Positions 1 to 8,735 of a stretch of 64,000 nt of DNA are shown one piece after another. The notes under the pieces are model-generated. The model was not told the origin of the DNA and made no database searches. It saw only the letters and a program-made list of their open reading frames with translations. The translations under genes were made by a program, and so were the position numbers. Positions within the stretch are counted from its first letter, which is position 1; every line of letters starts with the position of its first letter. Origin of the DNA: Nocardia tengchongensis (GTDB lineage Bacteria; Actinomycetota; Actinomycetes; Mycobacteriales; Mycobacteriaceae); contig NZ_CP074371.1 of the NCBI RefSeq assembly GCF_018362975.1, positions 1,922,001-1,986,000 on the forward strand, read 5' to 3'.

Positions 1-1
1 G

Positions 2-163
2 ATCATCACCGCCCTCGACGACCGCCCCATCACCGGCTCACAAATGCTGAAAGCCGCACTCAACGCCCATAGACCCGACGATGTGGTGCGGCTCGAACTC
101 AGCGATCCGGGTGGTGCGCGCCGGACGGTCAGCGTGACGCTCACCGTCGGCCCGCCCAACTAG
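2..163 (+). CDS. C-terminal end of a PDZ-domain serine protease (partial)
   Basis: Only the last 53 codons are in the window; the reading frame runs from the left edge to a TAG at 161-163. The peptide (ITALDDRPITGSQMLKAAL near its start, then VVRLELSDPGG and RRTVSVTLTV) has the pattern of the second half of a PDZ domain: a helix that aligns the peptide groove, followed by two strands. In actinobacteria this usually ends a membrane-anchored, trypsin-like HtrA/DegP-type protease acting in the cell envelope. The catalytic domain is outside the window, so the protease part is inferred. Its stop is one base from the stop of the convergent VKOR gene. Confidence 0.7.
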   Translation: MITALDDRPITGSQMLKAALNAHRPDDVVRLELSDPGGARRTVSVTLTVGPPN

Positions 164-164
164 G

Positions 165-731
165 TCAGAACTTGTCGTTCCAGTACGACTGGAACTGGAT
201 GTAGACGATCAGGATGATCACCGCGTAGGCGATGGCGACCAGCGTCCACCGCCACTCCGCGACGATCTGCGCGACGCCGCGCGAACGGCCGAACAGCAGG
301 CCCGTCACGATTGCGAACATGGCCGGGGTCACCGCCCAGACAACCATGCACCACGGGCACAAAGCGTGGATCTGGAAGGTCGCGTCCCAGACCAGCCAGC
401 CGATGGCAGCCACACCCAGCAGCAGTCCCAGCCACATGCCGCCGAAGAACCAGCGCGGCATGGAGATTCCGCACACCAGCAGGACCCCGATGGTGACGAA
501 GACCGAGAAGCCGACCACACCGATGATCGGATTCGGGAAACCGAACAGCGAGGCCGTCTTGTGCTGCATCACCGTCGTGCACGAGAGCGTCGCGTCGATG
601 GTGCACATCGGCTTGTAGCCGGGCTCGGTGAGCGACTTGAATTTCTCCACCAGCAGCGTGATCGATGCCCCCCAGCCGAGCAGCGCGGCCAGCAGCAGCG
701 GCCACGCCGATCGGGGTCCCGCCGAGATCAT
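165..731 (-). CDS. Vitamin K epoxide reductase (VKOR) family membrane protein
   Basis: Integral membrane thiol oxidoreductase expected to reoxidise a DsbA-like partner and pass electrons to a quinone. The 188-residue product has four or five hydrophobic segments, a loop cysteine pair (Cys43 and Cys51, in CTIDATLSC) and the active-site CPWC motif at about residues 125-128, all hallmarks of bacterial VKOR. The ATG at 731 shares its A with the TGA of the upstream DsbA-like gene (TGATG), which suggests translational coupling; a GTG three bases earlier is the alternative start. M. tuberculosis has the same VKOR plus DsbA pairing (Rv2968c/Rv2969c). Function is inferred with high confidence from the motifs. 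Confidence 0.93.
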   Translation of the reverse strand: MISAGPRSAWPLLLAALLGWGASITLLVEKFKSLTEPGYKPMCTIDATLSCTTVMQHKTASLFGFPNPIIGVVGFSVFVTIGVLLVCGISMPRWFFGGMWLGLLLGVAAIGWLVWDATFQIHALCPWCMVVWAVTPAMFAIVTGLLFGRSRGVAQIVAEWRWTLVAIAYAVIILIVYIQFQSYWNDKF

Positions 732-1536
732 CACTTGCTCGCGTTCTCGATCACCGAGGTCATGCCGCCCGCGGACATGAGCGCCTGGGCGTCGGTCACC
801 TGGGTGCCGTTCACGTAGACGGTCGGGGTGGACTTCACGCCGGTGGCGAACACCTTGTCGGTCTGGGTCTTCACCCAGGTGGTGTACTTGCCGTCCTTGA
901 TGGCCTGGGCCACGGCCGGATCGGTGTACCCGGCGTCCTCGGCGATCTTGATCAGCTGGTCGTCGGTCATGCCGTTGCCGCCCTCCTTGGGCTGCTTCTC
1001 GTACATGGCGGCCAGCCAGCCCTGGAACTTCGACGGGTCGGCCTCGTACATGACGTAGGCGGCCGCGGACCCGCGGGTGGAGAACTGATTGCCGTTGGAG
1101 GCTCGGTCCAGGAAGGTGTGATGTTGTAGTCCACCACCGCCTGGCCGCTCTGGACGGCCTTCTTCAGCGCGTCGGCATTGGACTTCTCGAACATGTCGCA
1201 GGCCGGGCACTGCATGTCGGCGACCACGCGGACCGACACCTTCTGCTTGCCCGCGGGCGCGGGCGCGGCGGCGTTGTCGATCCGGATCGCGCCCTCGGGG
1301 GTGAGGTTCGGCGGCACCAGCGCGGCCTGCTCGGCATTCCAGTGGAACGTGTTCGAGCCCTCGGCGGCCTTGTCGTCGTTGTGCTTGCGCGTCGCCAAGG
1401 CGATGCCGATGCCCGCGATCAGACCGAGCAGGACGACGGCCACCGCCACTTGAATGAGGATCTTCCGATTGCGGTCGGCCTTCGCCGCCTGCGCCAGCGG
1501 GTTCCGACCCGGTTTGCTGCTCACCTCTGCGCTCAC
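731..1536 (-). pseudogene. DsbA-like thioredoxin-fold membrane protein, frameshifted
   Basis: Membrane-anchored DsbA-family oxidoreductase that would introduce disulfides outside the membrane. The GTG start at 1536 follows GGAAGG. The first frame encodes a TM helix (about residues 26-47) and the CPAC active site (VRVVADMQCPACDMF), then turns to nonsense after VVDYNI. The sequence resumes one frame over as HTFLDRASNGNQFSTRG and ends normally at the VKOR start, including the cis-Pro region (VKSTPTVYVNG). The length (806 bp) is one base short of a whole number of codons, so a one-base deletion near 1117-1122 explains the break. Repaired, it would be about 268 residues. Either a sequencing indel or a genuine pseudogene; the intact VKOR partner favours an indel. 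Confidence 0.85.
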
Positions 1537-1623
1537 ACACCTTCCGTTGTCACGACACGTGCGGGCCCATTTTCACCCGAGAACCTGAGAGAAACCTGCA
1601 ACCGGGCGGACAACGGACGAGGA

Positions 1624-2475
1624 TCACGCCCGGGCGAGTCGCTTCTTCTGTTCGGCGATGTCGAAATCGGCGGCCGGCCAGTCCAGTTTCAGGCCCTGCA
1701 GGGCGTCGATGAGCAGCTCGGTGACGGCCAGGCGGGCGAACCACTTGGAATCGCAGGGCAGCACGTACCAGGGCGCGTATTCGGTGTTGGTGCGGTCCAG
1801 CACGGCCTGGTACGCCTCTTGATACTGCGGCCAGTAGGCGCGCTCGTCGATGTCGGCCGGATTGAACTTCCAGTACTTGTCGGGGCGATCCAGCCGCTGC
1901 ATGAGCCGCTTCTTCTGCTCGTCGAGGGAGACGAACATGGCGACCTTGATCACAGTGGTGCCGTCGTCGACCAGTTTGCGCTCGAACTTGTTGATCTCGT
2001 CGTAGCGCTTGCCCCACACCTCCGGCGGAACCAGCTCGTGCACCCGCACCACCAGCACGTCCTCGTAGTGCGAGCGGTCGAACACCCCGATCTGGCCGCC
2101 GCGCGGCAGCTGCTTGCGGATGCGCCACAGGTAGTGGTGTTTGCGTTCCTCGGCGGTCGGCACCCCGAAGGCGGCGTGGTCCACGCCCTGCGGGTCGACC
2201 GAGCCGATCACGTGCCGGACGATGCCGCCCTTGCCGGCGGTGTCCATGCCCTGCAGCACCAGCAACACGCTGCGCTGGTCGCCGGACCGGCCGTTGGCGT
2301 AGAGCCGCTCCTGCAGATCGGACAGCACGGCGCGGCGTTCCTCCAGCAGGGCCTCACCGGCGCGCTTGTCGCCCTTGAAGCCGGGGGTCGCGGATGGGTC
2401 CAGGTCCTTGACCGAGATGCCGTCGGCGCGCAGCGCCTTGGTGACCGGTTTCGACCAGGTTGTCGCCTTCGCCAT
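1624..2475 (-). CDS. ppk2: Polyphosphate kinase 2 family protein
   Basis: Cytosolic PPK2-family enzyme moving phosphate between polyphosphate and nucleotides (usually polyP-driven phosphorylation of NDP or NMP). The 283-residue single-domain protein has Walker A GMDTAGKGG (residues 76-84), Walker B VFDRSHYED (131-139) and the lid region with RPDKYWKF, which is the expected layout of a one-domain PPK2. The ATG at 2475 begins MAKATTWSKP; the AGGA before it is very close to the start codon, so the ribosome site is weak. It stands alone between the DsbA-like gene and the EspG-like gene. The subclass (NDP or NMP acceptor) cannot be told from motifs alone. The window also carries a ppx exopolyphosphatase near 48 kb. 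Confidence 0.92.
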   Translation of the reverse strand: MAKATTWSKPVTKALRADGISVKDLDPSATPGFKGDKRAGEALLEERRAVLSDLQERLYANGRSGDQRSVLLVLQGMDTAGKGGIVRHVIGSVDPQGVDHAAFGVPTAEERKHHYLWRIRKQLPRGGQIGVFDRSHYEDVLVVRVHELVPPEVWGKRYDEINKFERKLVDDGTTVIKVAMFVSLDEQKKRLMQRLDRPDKYWKFNPADIDERAYWPQYQEAYQAVLDRTNTEYAPWYVLPCDSKWFARLAVTELLIDALQGLKLDWPAADFDIAEQKKRLARA

Positions 2476-2543
2476 TCCTCATGCGTAGCACGCGGTGTAG
2501 TTCCCCGCAGGCAACCGCGCCGAATCGAACCGGCCGTCCCGAA

Positions 2544-3251
2544 TCAGACGCGGGCCAGGCGGACCAGCTGCGCGGCCAGTTCCTCGTCGGTGACCGGAGC
2601 CAGGGTCAGATCGGCGGCGGTGGTGAGCAGATAGCGGCCGTCGCCGGAGAAATCCATCCAGGTCCGATGCCGGGTCGGCGGCGACAGCGGATTCGCCGGT
2701 TCCACGGTGACGGTGATGAATCCGCGCCCGTCCACCGGTTCCCGCAACTTGCGGCGGAATCGATCGGCTTCCTCCCCGGCGCCGGAGGCATCGGGATACA
2801 GCACGGCCTGCTGCGGTTCCCGCAGCGCCGCCAACCGGCCCGGTGGCGCCGAGCCGATGATCTCCACCAGTTCCCGCCCCAAATGGTCGGCGGGACACAG
2901 CGATACCGTCACCGCGCCGGCAAGGAGACCAGGATCCCGGCCCGCTGCTGACCCACCCGCCGCGAAGGCGAGGATGCGGCGGGCGCCGGGGCGGGCGGTG
3001 CGCTCGCCGTAGAGGGTGACGGTGGTGGTGTCGGTGCGGGCGCACAGGGCCAGTGCCGAGGCCAGGTCCGGATCGGTGCGGCGCAGGTTGCGCGAGGACG
3101 CCCCGCCCAGTGGCAACGGCCCGAATCGCGATGCGCCGGCCGGGTTCTCGGATACCGCCGGGCTCGTGTCGAGCGGGTAGGGACGGCGTGCCAGATCGGT
3201 TTCGCGGGTCCAGACGATCGCGAACTCGTCCGGGGTCAGGATCCATTTCAC
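2544..3251 (-). CDS. ESX secretion-associated protein of the EspG family (orphan)
   Basis: EspG proteins are cytosolic chaperones that bind PE/PPE or other ESX (type VII) substrates. The 235-residue protein starts WILTPDEFAIVW, the typical EspG N-terminus, has a central variable region, and ends with the family pattern GRGFITVTVEP, DGRYLLTT and LAPVTDEELAAQL. The GTG start at 3251 is preceded by a GGGGGG purine run about 8 bases upstream. No ESX core gene (eccA-E, mycP) and no PE/PPE or WXG100 pair is nearby, so it is an orphan copy; its client must be encoded elsewhere. Assignment rests on recognising the family ends, not on an alignment. Confidence 0.8.
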   Translation of the reverse strand: MKWILTPDEFAIVWTRETDLARRPYPLDTSPAVSENPAGASRFGPLPLGGASSRNLRRTDPDLASALALCARTDTTTVTLYGERTARPGARRILAFAAGGSAAGRDPGLLAGAVTVSLCPADHLGRELVEIIGSAPPGRLAALREPQQAVLYPDASGAGEEADRFRRKLREPVDGRGFITVTVEPANPLSPPTRHRTWMDFSGDGRYLLTTAADLTLAPVTDEELAAQLVRLARV

Positions 3252-3349
3252 GTGGCCGACCCCCCTTTCTCGGTAACCACCTCCGTCCCGCCCGCGACCC
3301 TACCGGAGAGATTCTGCGGGTGCTGGCCGTCACCGCGGAGGCAGGATTT

Positions 3350-4282
3350 CTATCGGATCGGCGGTCCCGCGAAAGGCAGGACGACGGTGCAGGACACGGG
3401 TTGGGCGTGCGCGGGATCGAGGGCATTGAGGACCACCCGCACCGCCACCGGATCCGCGGGCAGTTCGAAGTGCTCGGTGTAGTCGGTCGCGCACAGATCC
3501 TGCAGCACCACATTGTCGGCGTTCGGGCCGTCCAGCAGGCCGGTGGTCCAGGGCGTGGCGATCTCGTCGTAGCGGGACACCACCGTGGTGAATCGGATCC
3601 GCGGGGCGATCGCCGGATCCGGGTTCAGGTCGACGGCTACCCGGGAACCGGGCGAGAGCTGGCACGGACCGCACTGCGTCGCCAGTTCCGTTCCGGCCGG
3701 GGTGGATTCGAGCAGCGGCTGCAGGCCCGCCAGGCCGGTGGAGCCGTGCAGCGGCGCGCCCAGCGCCACGTAGTGGTCGATCTTCGGTGCGGCGCCGAGA
3801 TGGTTCAGAGCGTAGAAGGGGACCGCGCCGCCCATCGAGTGTCCGACGAGATCGACCTGGTCCGAACCGGTTTCGGCGCGCACCCCGTCGATGAAGTCGG
3901 AGATCTGCTGTGCACTGGTCGCCACCGGCGTCACCGCGCCCATGATCGGTCCGAGCGCGCCGACGCCGTAGGTCGTGGTGAATACGCAGTATCCGGCGTT
4001 CGCGAGCACCGGCGACAGGGTGTTCCAGCCGACGGTGTCATTGCCCAGCCCGTGCAGCAGCACCACCGGATTCGGGTGCGCGGCGGTCGGTTTGCAGGAC
4101 CAGTCGTTCGCGCCCGGCGGCGGCTGCCCGGGCGCGGTGAGTTCGGCGGCCAGCCCGCCGAAGTAGCTGTAGGACGGGTCCGGCTGGTCGGCGGCGGCCG
4201 GGCTCGCGGTGAGCGCGGCGGCGCACAGGGCGGCGGCGCACAGGGCGGCGCGGGTGGAACGGCGGATGGCCGATCGCGACAT
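3350..4282 (-). CDS. Secreted alpha/beta-hydrolase lipase/esterase
   Basis: Predicted extracellular triacylglycerol lipase or esterase. Residues 1-31 form an Arg-containing, Ala-rich signal peptide (cleavage expected after AAA, before DQPDP). The mature part has the oxyanion-hole HG motif (LLHGLG, about residues 76-80) and the nucleophile elbow GHSMGG with Ser149; a conserved Asp and a late His complete the fold in EstA/LipA-type actinobacterial lipases. Cysteines (WSCKPT, GYCVF, TQCGPC) suggest disulfides, which fits export. The ATG at 4282 follows GGGAG. It is divergent from a TetR gene with a perfect palindrome between them, so repression by that regulator is likely. The substrate is unknown. 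Confidence 0.87.
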   Translation of the reverse strand: MSRSAIRRSTRAALCAAALCAAALTASPAAADQPDPSYSYFGGLAAELTAPGQPPPGANDWSCKPTAAHPNPVVLLHGLGNDTVGWNTLSPVLANAGYCVFTTTYGVGALGPIMGAVTPVATSAQQISDFIDGVRAETGSDQVDLVGHSMGGAVPFYALNHLGAAPKIDHYVALGAPLHGSTGLAGLQPLLESTPAGTELATQCGPCQLSPGSRVAVDLNPDPAIAPRIRFTTVVSRYDEIATPWTTGLLDGPNADNVVLQDLCATDYTEHFELPADPVAVRVVLNALDPAHAQPVSCTVVLPFAGPPIR

Positions 4283-4338
4283 GGATGCTCCCGGTGTTTC
4301 GTGCCGGTCGTATGCCCGGCGCCCCCAGCGCGCCGGGC

Positions 4339-4358
4339 ATGACCGACCGGTCGGTCAT
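4339..4358. promoter_or_regulatory. Perfect 20-bp palindrome, predicted TetR operator
   Basis: The 20 bases read ATGACCGACC followed by its exact reverse complement. They lie 57 bases before the lipase start and 57 bases before the TetR start, i.e. centred in the divergent intergenic region. Length, symmetry and position are those of a TetR-family operator that controls both genes. That the neighbouring regulator binds it is inferred. Confidence 0.75.
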
Positions 4359-4415
4359 AGGCTAGCCCGCTGTGTACCCTCAGGGAAAGCACCGACCCAG
4401 GAAAGGATTTCGGTC

Positions 4416-4964
4416 ATGCCCCGTCCCGCGGAACCCGGCCGCAACGCCCTGCTCGCCGCCGGCGCCGACGTCGCCGCCCGCGCGGGCCTGGCCGGACTGT
4501 CGGTCAATGCCGTGGTGCAGGCGGCGGGCATGGCGAAAGGCACCTTCTACCACCACTTTCCGGACCGGCGCAGCTACGTCGTCGCGCTGCACCGCCGGTA
4601 TCACGACGAGCTGACCGGCCTGGTGCTCGCCGCCATCGGCGAGCTCGGAACGGGACGCGCCCGCCTGCACGCGGGGCTCACCGCCTACCTGGACGCCTGC
4701 CTGGCCACTCGGGGCACGAAAGCCTTTCTGGCCCAGTCCCGCACCGACGCCGATCTGCTCGACGAGGTGACCGGCCGCAATCAGCTGGTGGCCGCGATGA
4801 TCGCGCCCGACCTCGAAACGCTGGGCTGGGCCGACCCGACCGCGGTGGCGCAACTGGTCATCGCCATGGTGGCCGAAACCGCCCTGGCCGAACTGTATTC
4901 CGGCGCGGCCCGCCCGGAATTGCGGGCCGCGCTCACCGCGATGATCGAACGAACTCCGGCCTGA
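4416..4964 (+). CDS. TetR/AcrR family transcriptional regulator
   Basis: DNA-binding repressor of 182 residues. The N-terminal HTH lies at about residues 8-55 (LLAAGADVAARAGLAGLSVN, then VVQAAGMAKGTFYHHFPDR), with the family-typical GTFYHHF recognition helix; the C-terminal part is an all-helical ligand domain. The ATG at 4416 is preceded by AGGAAAGG about 10 bases upstream; a longer in-frame extension has no ribosome site and would run across the palindrome. Divergent from the secreted lipase, with the perfect 20-bp palindrome midway between the two genes, so it probably represses itself and the lipase. The ligand is unknown, perhaps a fatty acid or related lipid given its neighbour. Confidence 0.9.
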   Translation: MPRPAEPGRNALLAAGADVAARAGLAGLSVNAVVQAAGMAKGTFYHHFPDRRSYVVALHRRYHDELTGLVLAAIGELGTGRARLHAGLTAYLDACLATRGTKAFLAQSRTDADLLDEVTGRNQLVAAMIAPDLETLGWADPTAVAQLVIAMVAETALAELYSGAARPELRAALTAMIERTPA

Positions 4965-4991
4965 CCGCGGCAGCGGCCGGGCCGGGATCGA

Positions 4992-6242
4992 TCAGGCGGG
5001 GGTGACCTCGATGGTCATGTCCGCGGCGCGCAGCCGCTCGGTCAGCGCGTCGCCCATGGCCGAGGCCGGGGTGAGGATGCCCGCCAGCTCGGGGAGCTCG
5101 TCGAAGGCCAGGCACAGGCCGGACTGGCCGAGCATGACCGCGGTGGCCTGGTAGCCGGGATCGCCCTGGCCCGCGAACTTGCACTCGTACTTCGCGCCCG
5201 AGGTGGTGTGGGCGAAGGTGCGCATGGTGAACCAGCCACTGCGGCGGGCCTGCTCGCTCGGACCGGTGCCCGGGGCGGGCACGATGCGGTCGAGGAGCTT
5301 GCGGCCCAGGGCGACTCGCGACAGCAGCGCGCCGGTTGCCATGGTGGCCACCAGCCCGCCCGCGATACCGGCGGCGATCAGCGGCGAGGTGGCCGAGGAA
5401 CCCGCGCTCATCACCTCGCGGTAGCGGAAGTTCTTACCGTACGGCCAGCCCAGCAGGCCGTTCGAGCGGCGCACGATCTTGCTGTTGTGCGCGCCCATGA
5501 TGAAGGTCGCCACCCAGCCGTGCAGGCTCGGGTCGATCTCGGAGGCGCGGGAGAGCGCCTGGTCGGACTGGCGGCCGACGTCGGGTTCCATCGTCTTGTC
5601 GGGGCTCAGCGAATACGGGTGCGACATGACCGACGCCTTGGCCGGCGCCTCGGCGATGGCCTCCATCATGGCGCGCCCGGAATCGATGGTGCCGCCGCTC
5701 ATTCCGCCCTTGAGGAACGCCACCAGGGTGACGTCGGTGAGCTCGCCGGTGTTGTCGGCGACGCTGCGCTTGTACAACTGGTACACGCTCAGATCCGACG
5801 GAATCGAGTCGTAGCCACAGGAATTCACGATCTTCGCGCCGGACGCGGCGGCCTGCTCGCCGAACCGGTCGATGCACTCGCGAACGAACAGCGGCTCACC
5901 GGTGAGATCGGCGTAGTGCGTGCCGTTCTCGGCGCACGCCTGCACCAGCGGGTACCCGTAACGCAGGTATGGACCCACCGTGCTGACGACCACCTTGGTC
6001 CGCGCGGCCAGCGCGTCCAGGCTGGCCTGATCGGTCGAATCCGCCTGCACCAGCGGCCAATCCGCCGCCCGCGGGCCCAGCTCCGCGCGGACGGCGAACA
6101 GCTTCTCCAGCGAGCGGCCCGCCAGCGCGATACGCGCACCCGCGGGCGCGGCCTCGATCAGATACTGCGCGGTCAGCTTGCCGACGAAGCCGGTCGCCCC
6201 GAATAAGGCGATATCGAATTCCCTTGCGGCCACAGGTCTCAC
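4992..6242 (-). CDS. Saccharopine dehydrogenase-like / trans-acting enoyl reductase family protein
   Basis: NAD(P)-binding oxidoreductase of about 416 residues. The N-terminus (FDIALFGATGFVGKLTA) is a Rossmann nucleotide-binding motif, followed by LAGRSLEKL and VVVSTVGPYLRYG, typical of the saccharopine dehydrogenase-like family that includes mycobacterial Rv2449c and the trans-acting enoyl reductase Rv2953. Those relatives work on polyketide-type lipids or have no proven role; lysine metabolism is unlikely. The GTG at 6242 has AGGA about 8 bases upstream; a TTG at 6245 is also in frame. A hydrophobic stretch (LIAAGIAGGLVATMATGALL) could contact the membrane. It is downstream of the AarF-like kinase on the same strand. 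Confidence 0.82.
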   Translation of the reverse strand: MRPVAAREFDIALFGATGFVGKLTAQYLIEAAPAGARIALAGRSLEKLFAVRAELGPRAADWPLVQADSTDQASLDALAARTKVVVSTVGPYLRYGYPLVQACAENGTHYADLTGEPLFVRECIDRFGEQAAASGAKIVNSCGYDSIPSDLSVYQLYKRSVADNTGELTDVTLVAFLKGGMSGGTIDSGRAMMEAIAEAPAKASVMSHPYSLSPDKTMEPDVGRQSDQALSRASEIDPSLHGWVATFIMGAHNSKIVRRSNGLLGWPYGKNFRYREVMSAGSSATSPLIAAGIAGGLVATMATGALLSRVALGRKLLDRIVPAPGTGPSEQARRSGWFTMRTFAHTTSGAKYECKFAGQGDPGYQATAVMLGQSGLCLAFDELPELAGILTPASAMGDALTERLRAADMTIEVTPA

Positions 6243-6297
6243 CAATCTGTTCCTGGGGGTTCGGGGCGCAGCCCCGGAGAGCCCGAGAGTGGGGTTG

Positions 6298-7731
6298 TCA
6301 CGCCTTCGCGGCGCGTTTGCGGGGCTTCTTGGTCGAGCCCCCGGTGGTGGGCGTGGGAGCCGGTCGGCTCGTCAGCCAGGCGTGATGGGCGCGGCCGAGT
6401 TCGGTGACCGGGTCGTCCCCGTACAGCCACTCCCGCGCGATGCGATGCCAATTGCCGGTCGCTTCCAGCTGCCCGAGCATGCCGAAGGTGAGGAAGTCGG
6501 CGCGCCGGGAGAACAGGTGCTCGGGCGGCAGATTCTGCTGCTTCATGCCCTCGAAGTCGGTAGCTCGCGGATCCACCGCGAGGACGAAGGCGCCGGAAGC
6601 CAATTCGGGGGTGATGGTGAGTTCCTCGTCCACCAGCGCCCACTCGCAGGCCGCGAGCACGTATTCCAGGCACTCCTCGGGCGTGATCTCGTCGGGCGAT
6701 TCGATGACGCCGCGCTCCACCATGAGATCGCGCAGTTCCTCGGCGCGCTCCTCGGCGGCGGCCCGGATACAGACGGCCTCGAAGCGCACGTGCTCGGGAT
6801 CCATCCGGTTGTAGAGCCCGAAGTCCAGGAACGCCACCCGCCCGTCCGGGCCGAGCAGCAGATTGCCCGGGTGCGGGTCGCCGCAGAACTCGTTGAAGGT
6901 GAACAGCGAGCCCACGTAGAACCGGTAGATGATCTCCCCGATCCGATCGCGTTCGGCCGCGGGCATTTCCCGGATCTCCTCGAAGCCGAGGCCGGGGAAG
7001 TACTCGCTCACCAGCACCCGGGTGGTGGACAGCTCCGGGTAGGTGGTCGGCACCACGATGAACGGGTGCCCGGTGAACAGCTCCGAGATCTGCTTCTGGG
7101 TGGTGGCCTCGGCGACGTAGTCGAGTTCGCTCTCCAGGTTCAGCCGCAGCTCGTCCAGCACGGCCGGGGTCACCCACGGCATGGCGGACTGCAGGATGCG
7201 CCGGAACATGGCCAGGTTCTTCAGGTCCGCGCGCACGGCCGAGTCGATGCCCGGGTACTGCACCTTGACCGCGACCTCGCGGCCGTCGTGCAGGGTGGCC
7301 TTGTAGACCTGCCCGATCGAGGCGGCCGCCACCGGTTCCGGATCGAACTCGGCGAACACTTTTTCCAGGGGCTGTCCGAAGTCCTCTTCGATGACCGCCC
7401 GCATCACCTCGAACGACACCGAGGGCGCGCTGTCGCGCAGCACCGCCAGCCGCCGCTGGAACCGCTCCCGATGCTCGGGCGGCACCAGATCCAGGTCCAG
7501 CACCGACAGCATCTGCCCGAGCTTCATGGCGACGCCCTTCATGGTGCCCAGCACCATGACCATCTGCTCGGTGGCGCGGATCATGGATTCCTCGGCCATC
7601 CGGGCTCTGACCGCCTCGGATCTGCCGCGCATGGAGCGTCGAGTCTTCTGGGCGCGCAAGGCATTACCGGCTACGGCGATTCCCAGCTTCGTCCCCCGCG
7701 CGAGCCTGGATGTGGGCAGCTCTTTCGCCAT
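6298..7731 (-). CDS. AarF/ABC1/UbiB family atypical kinase
   Basis: ABC1/ADCK-type protein-kinase-like ATPase of 477 residues, a family linked to quinone or isoprenoid-lipid homeostasis at membranes. The diagnostic KxGQ motif is present (VAMKLGQML), followed by the Ala-rich nucleotide loop AAASIGQVY, the VAIK-like lysine (VAVKVQYPG), the catalytic region GDPHPGNLL and the metal-binding DFG equivalent (VAFLDFGL). The ATG at 7731 (MAKELPTS) was chosen because GGAGGG sits 8 bases upstream; the longer possible start lacks such a site. The C-terminus is Lys/Arg-rich (TKKPRKRAAKA). It precedes the saccharopine-dehydrogenase-like gene. Substrate unknown. Confidence 0.9.
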   Translation of the reverse strand: MAKELPTSRLARGTKLGIAVAGNALRAQKTRRSMRGRSEAVRARMAEESMIRATEQMVMVLGTMKGVAMKLGQMLSVLDLDLVPPEHRERFQRRLAVLRDSAPSVSFEVMRAVIEEDFGQPLEKVFAEFDPEPVAAASIGQVYKATLHDGREVAVKVQYPGIDSAVRADLKNLAMFRRILQSAMPWVTPAVLDELRLNLESELDYVAEATTQKQISELFTGHPFIVVPTTYPELSTTRVLVSEYFPGLGFEEIREMPAAERDRIGEIIYRFYVGSLFTFNEFCGDPHPGNLLLGPDGRVAFLDFGLYNRMDPEHVRFEAVCIRAAAEERAEELRDLMVERGVIESPDEITPEECLEYVLAACEWALVDEELTITPELASGAFVLAVDPRATDFEGMKQQNLPPEHLFSRRADFLTFGMLGQLEATGNWHRIAREWLYGDDPVTELGRAHHAWLTSRPAPTPTTGGSTKKPRKRAAKA

Positions 7732-7852
7732 CAGTGACCCTCCATGGGAGCCAACACCCCCGTTGGTGCCGACGTCGCGGAAACCCCCCGTGTTGCAAGC
7801 CTCTCGACGGGGGCGCTCCGCCGACCTCAGACTAACCACACTGCGAACTCGA

Positions 7853-7873
7853 GTGCTAGCCGTCAGCTAGCAC
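7853..7873. promoter_or_regulatory. Inverted repeat GTGCTAGC-N5-GCTAGCAC
   Basis: Eight-base perfect arms with a 5-base spacer, overlapping the stop codon of the TetR gene and lying about 120 bases before the AarF-like kinase start. No T-run follows in the direction of the TetR gene, so an operator fits better than a terminator. The half-site CTAGCAC recurs at 10175-10181 in front of the HTH-hbhA operon. Confidence 0.5.
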
Positions 7874-8603
7874 CTTTTTCGGTGTTTTCCGCATCGGGTA
7901 GCACGTGCGGGCGGGAGTTGAAGTAGTGCCGGTCGCCGCCCGCGCGGACCATGCCCTCGATGGCGCTCCAGGCCATCATGGTGAGGTAGTCGAGCATTTC
8001 CTCGCTGGACATGGTGCGGTTGGAGATCCACCAGTCCGTCGCCAGCTGCACGCCGCCGACCAGCACGTAGGACCACAGCATGGCGCCTTCGGTCTGCAGG
8101 CCGCGGTCGAAGGACTTGTCGATGATGACCGCGGAGACGACCTGCGCGAACAGCTTCTCGAAGTCGGCGAGGGTGGAGGTGTCGGTCGCCGAGCCGTTGC
8201 CCATGATGAACCGGTACACGTCGGTGTCGGAATCGACGGTGTGCACGTACGCCGCCAGCGTGTTGCGGACCAGTTGATACTCGTCGAGGTCGTCGCTGAT
8301 GGCGCCGTAGATGCGCGGCATCAGGGTGGTCTCGATGAACCGCTCCATGGTGGCGCGGGTCAGGTCCTGCTTATCCGAGAAGTACCGGTACAGCACGGTT
8401 TTCGAGACGCCGATCTCGGCGGCGATCTCGTCCATCCCGGCGTCGCCGCCGCGCTTGCGGATGGCCGCGAGGGTGCCGTCCACGAGTTCTTCGCGGCGAT
8501 CGATCTTGTGTTGTTGCCAGCGTCGTTTGCGGCCGTCGACGCGACCCCCGCGCGGACCGGTGGCCGCCTCGACGGCGGCACTGACGCTGCCTTTGGTGGT
8601 CAC
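7863..8603 (-). CDS. TetR family transcriptional regulator (Rv0472c-like)
   Basis: DNA-binding regulator of 246 residues. The HTH is at about residues 40-85 (ELVDGTLAAIRKRGGDAGMD, then IAAEIGVSKTVLYRYFSDK), preceded by a basic N-terminal extension (GRKRRWQQHK) that probably adds DNA contacts. The C-terminal domain has a Trp/Tyr-rich pocket (MLWSYVLVGGVQLATDWW). The GTG start at 8603 follows AAGGAGC by about 10 bases; a much longer open frame further upstream is antisense shadow of the DUF445 gene. Divergent from the DUF445 membrane gene, as Rv0472c and Rv0473 are in M. tuberculosis. Its stop codon lies inside the GTGCTAGC palindrome. Confidence 0.9.
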   Translation of the reverse strand: MTTKGSVSAAVEAATGPRGGRVDGRKRRWQQHKIDRREELVDGTLAAIRKRGGDAGMDEIAAEIGVSKTVLYRYFSDKQDLTRATMERFIETTLMPRIYGAISDDLDEYQLVRNTLAAYVHTVDSDTDVYRFIMGNGSATDTSTLADFEKLFAQVVSAVIIDKSFDRGLQTEGAMLWSYVLVGGVQLATDWWISNRTMSSEEMLDYLTMMAWSAIEGMVRAGGDRHYFNSRPHVLPDAENTEKGAS

Positions 8604-8735
8604 GCTGCGTTGGCTCCTTGTTCGTGTCCTGGGCCTGGGCCTATTCAGCTTAAGCCTCCCATGCTGTGGATCGCCGCCGTTCGGGAAGGGCCCGGTGGCG
8701 GGGAGTTCGTCACACCACGCGCCAGAATGGAAGTT

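Noticed and set aside
7850..7875. CIRCE/HrcA element
   Set aside because: The order is GAGTGCTA...TAGCAC, the inverse of CIRCE (TTAGCACTC-N9-GAGTGCTAA), and the spacer is 5, not 9.
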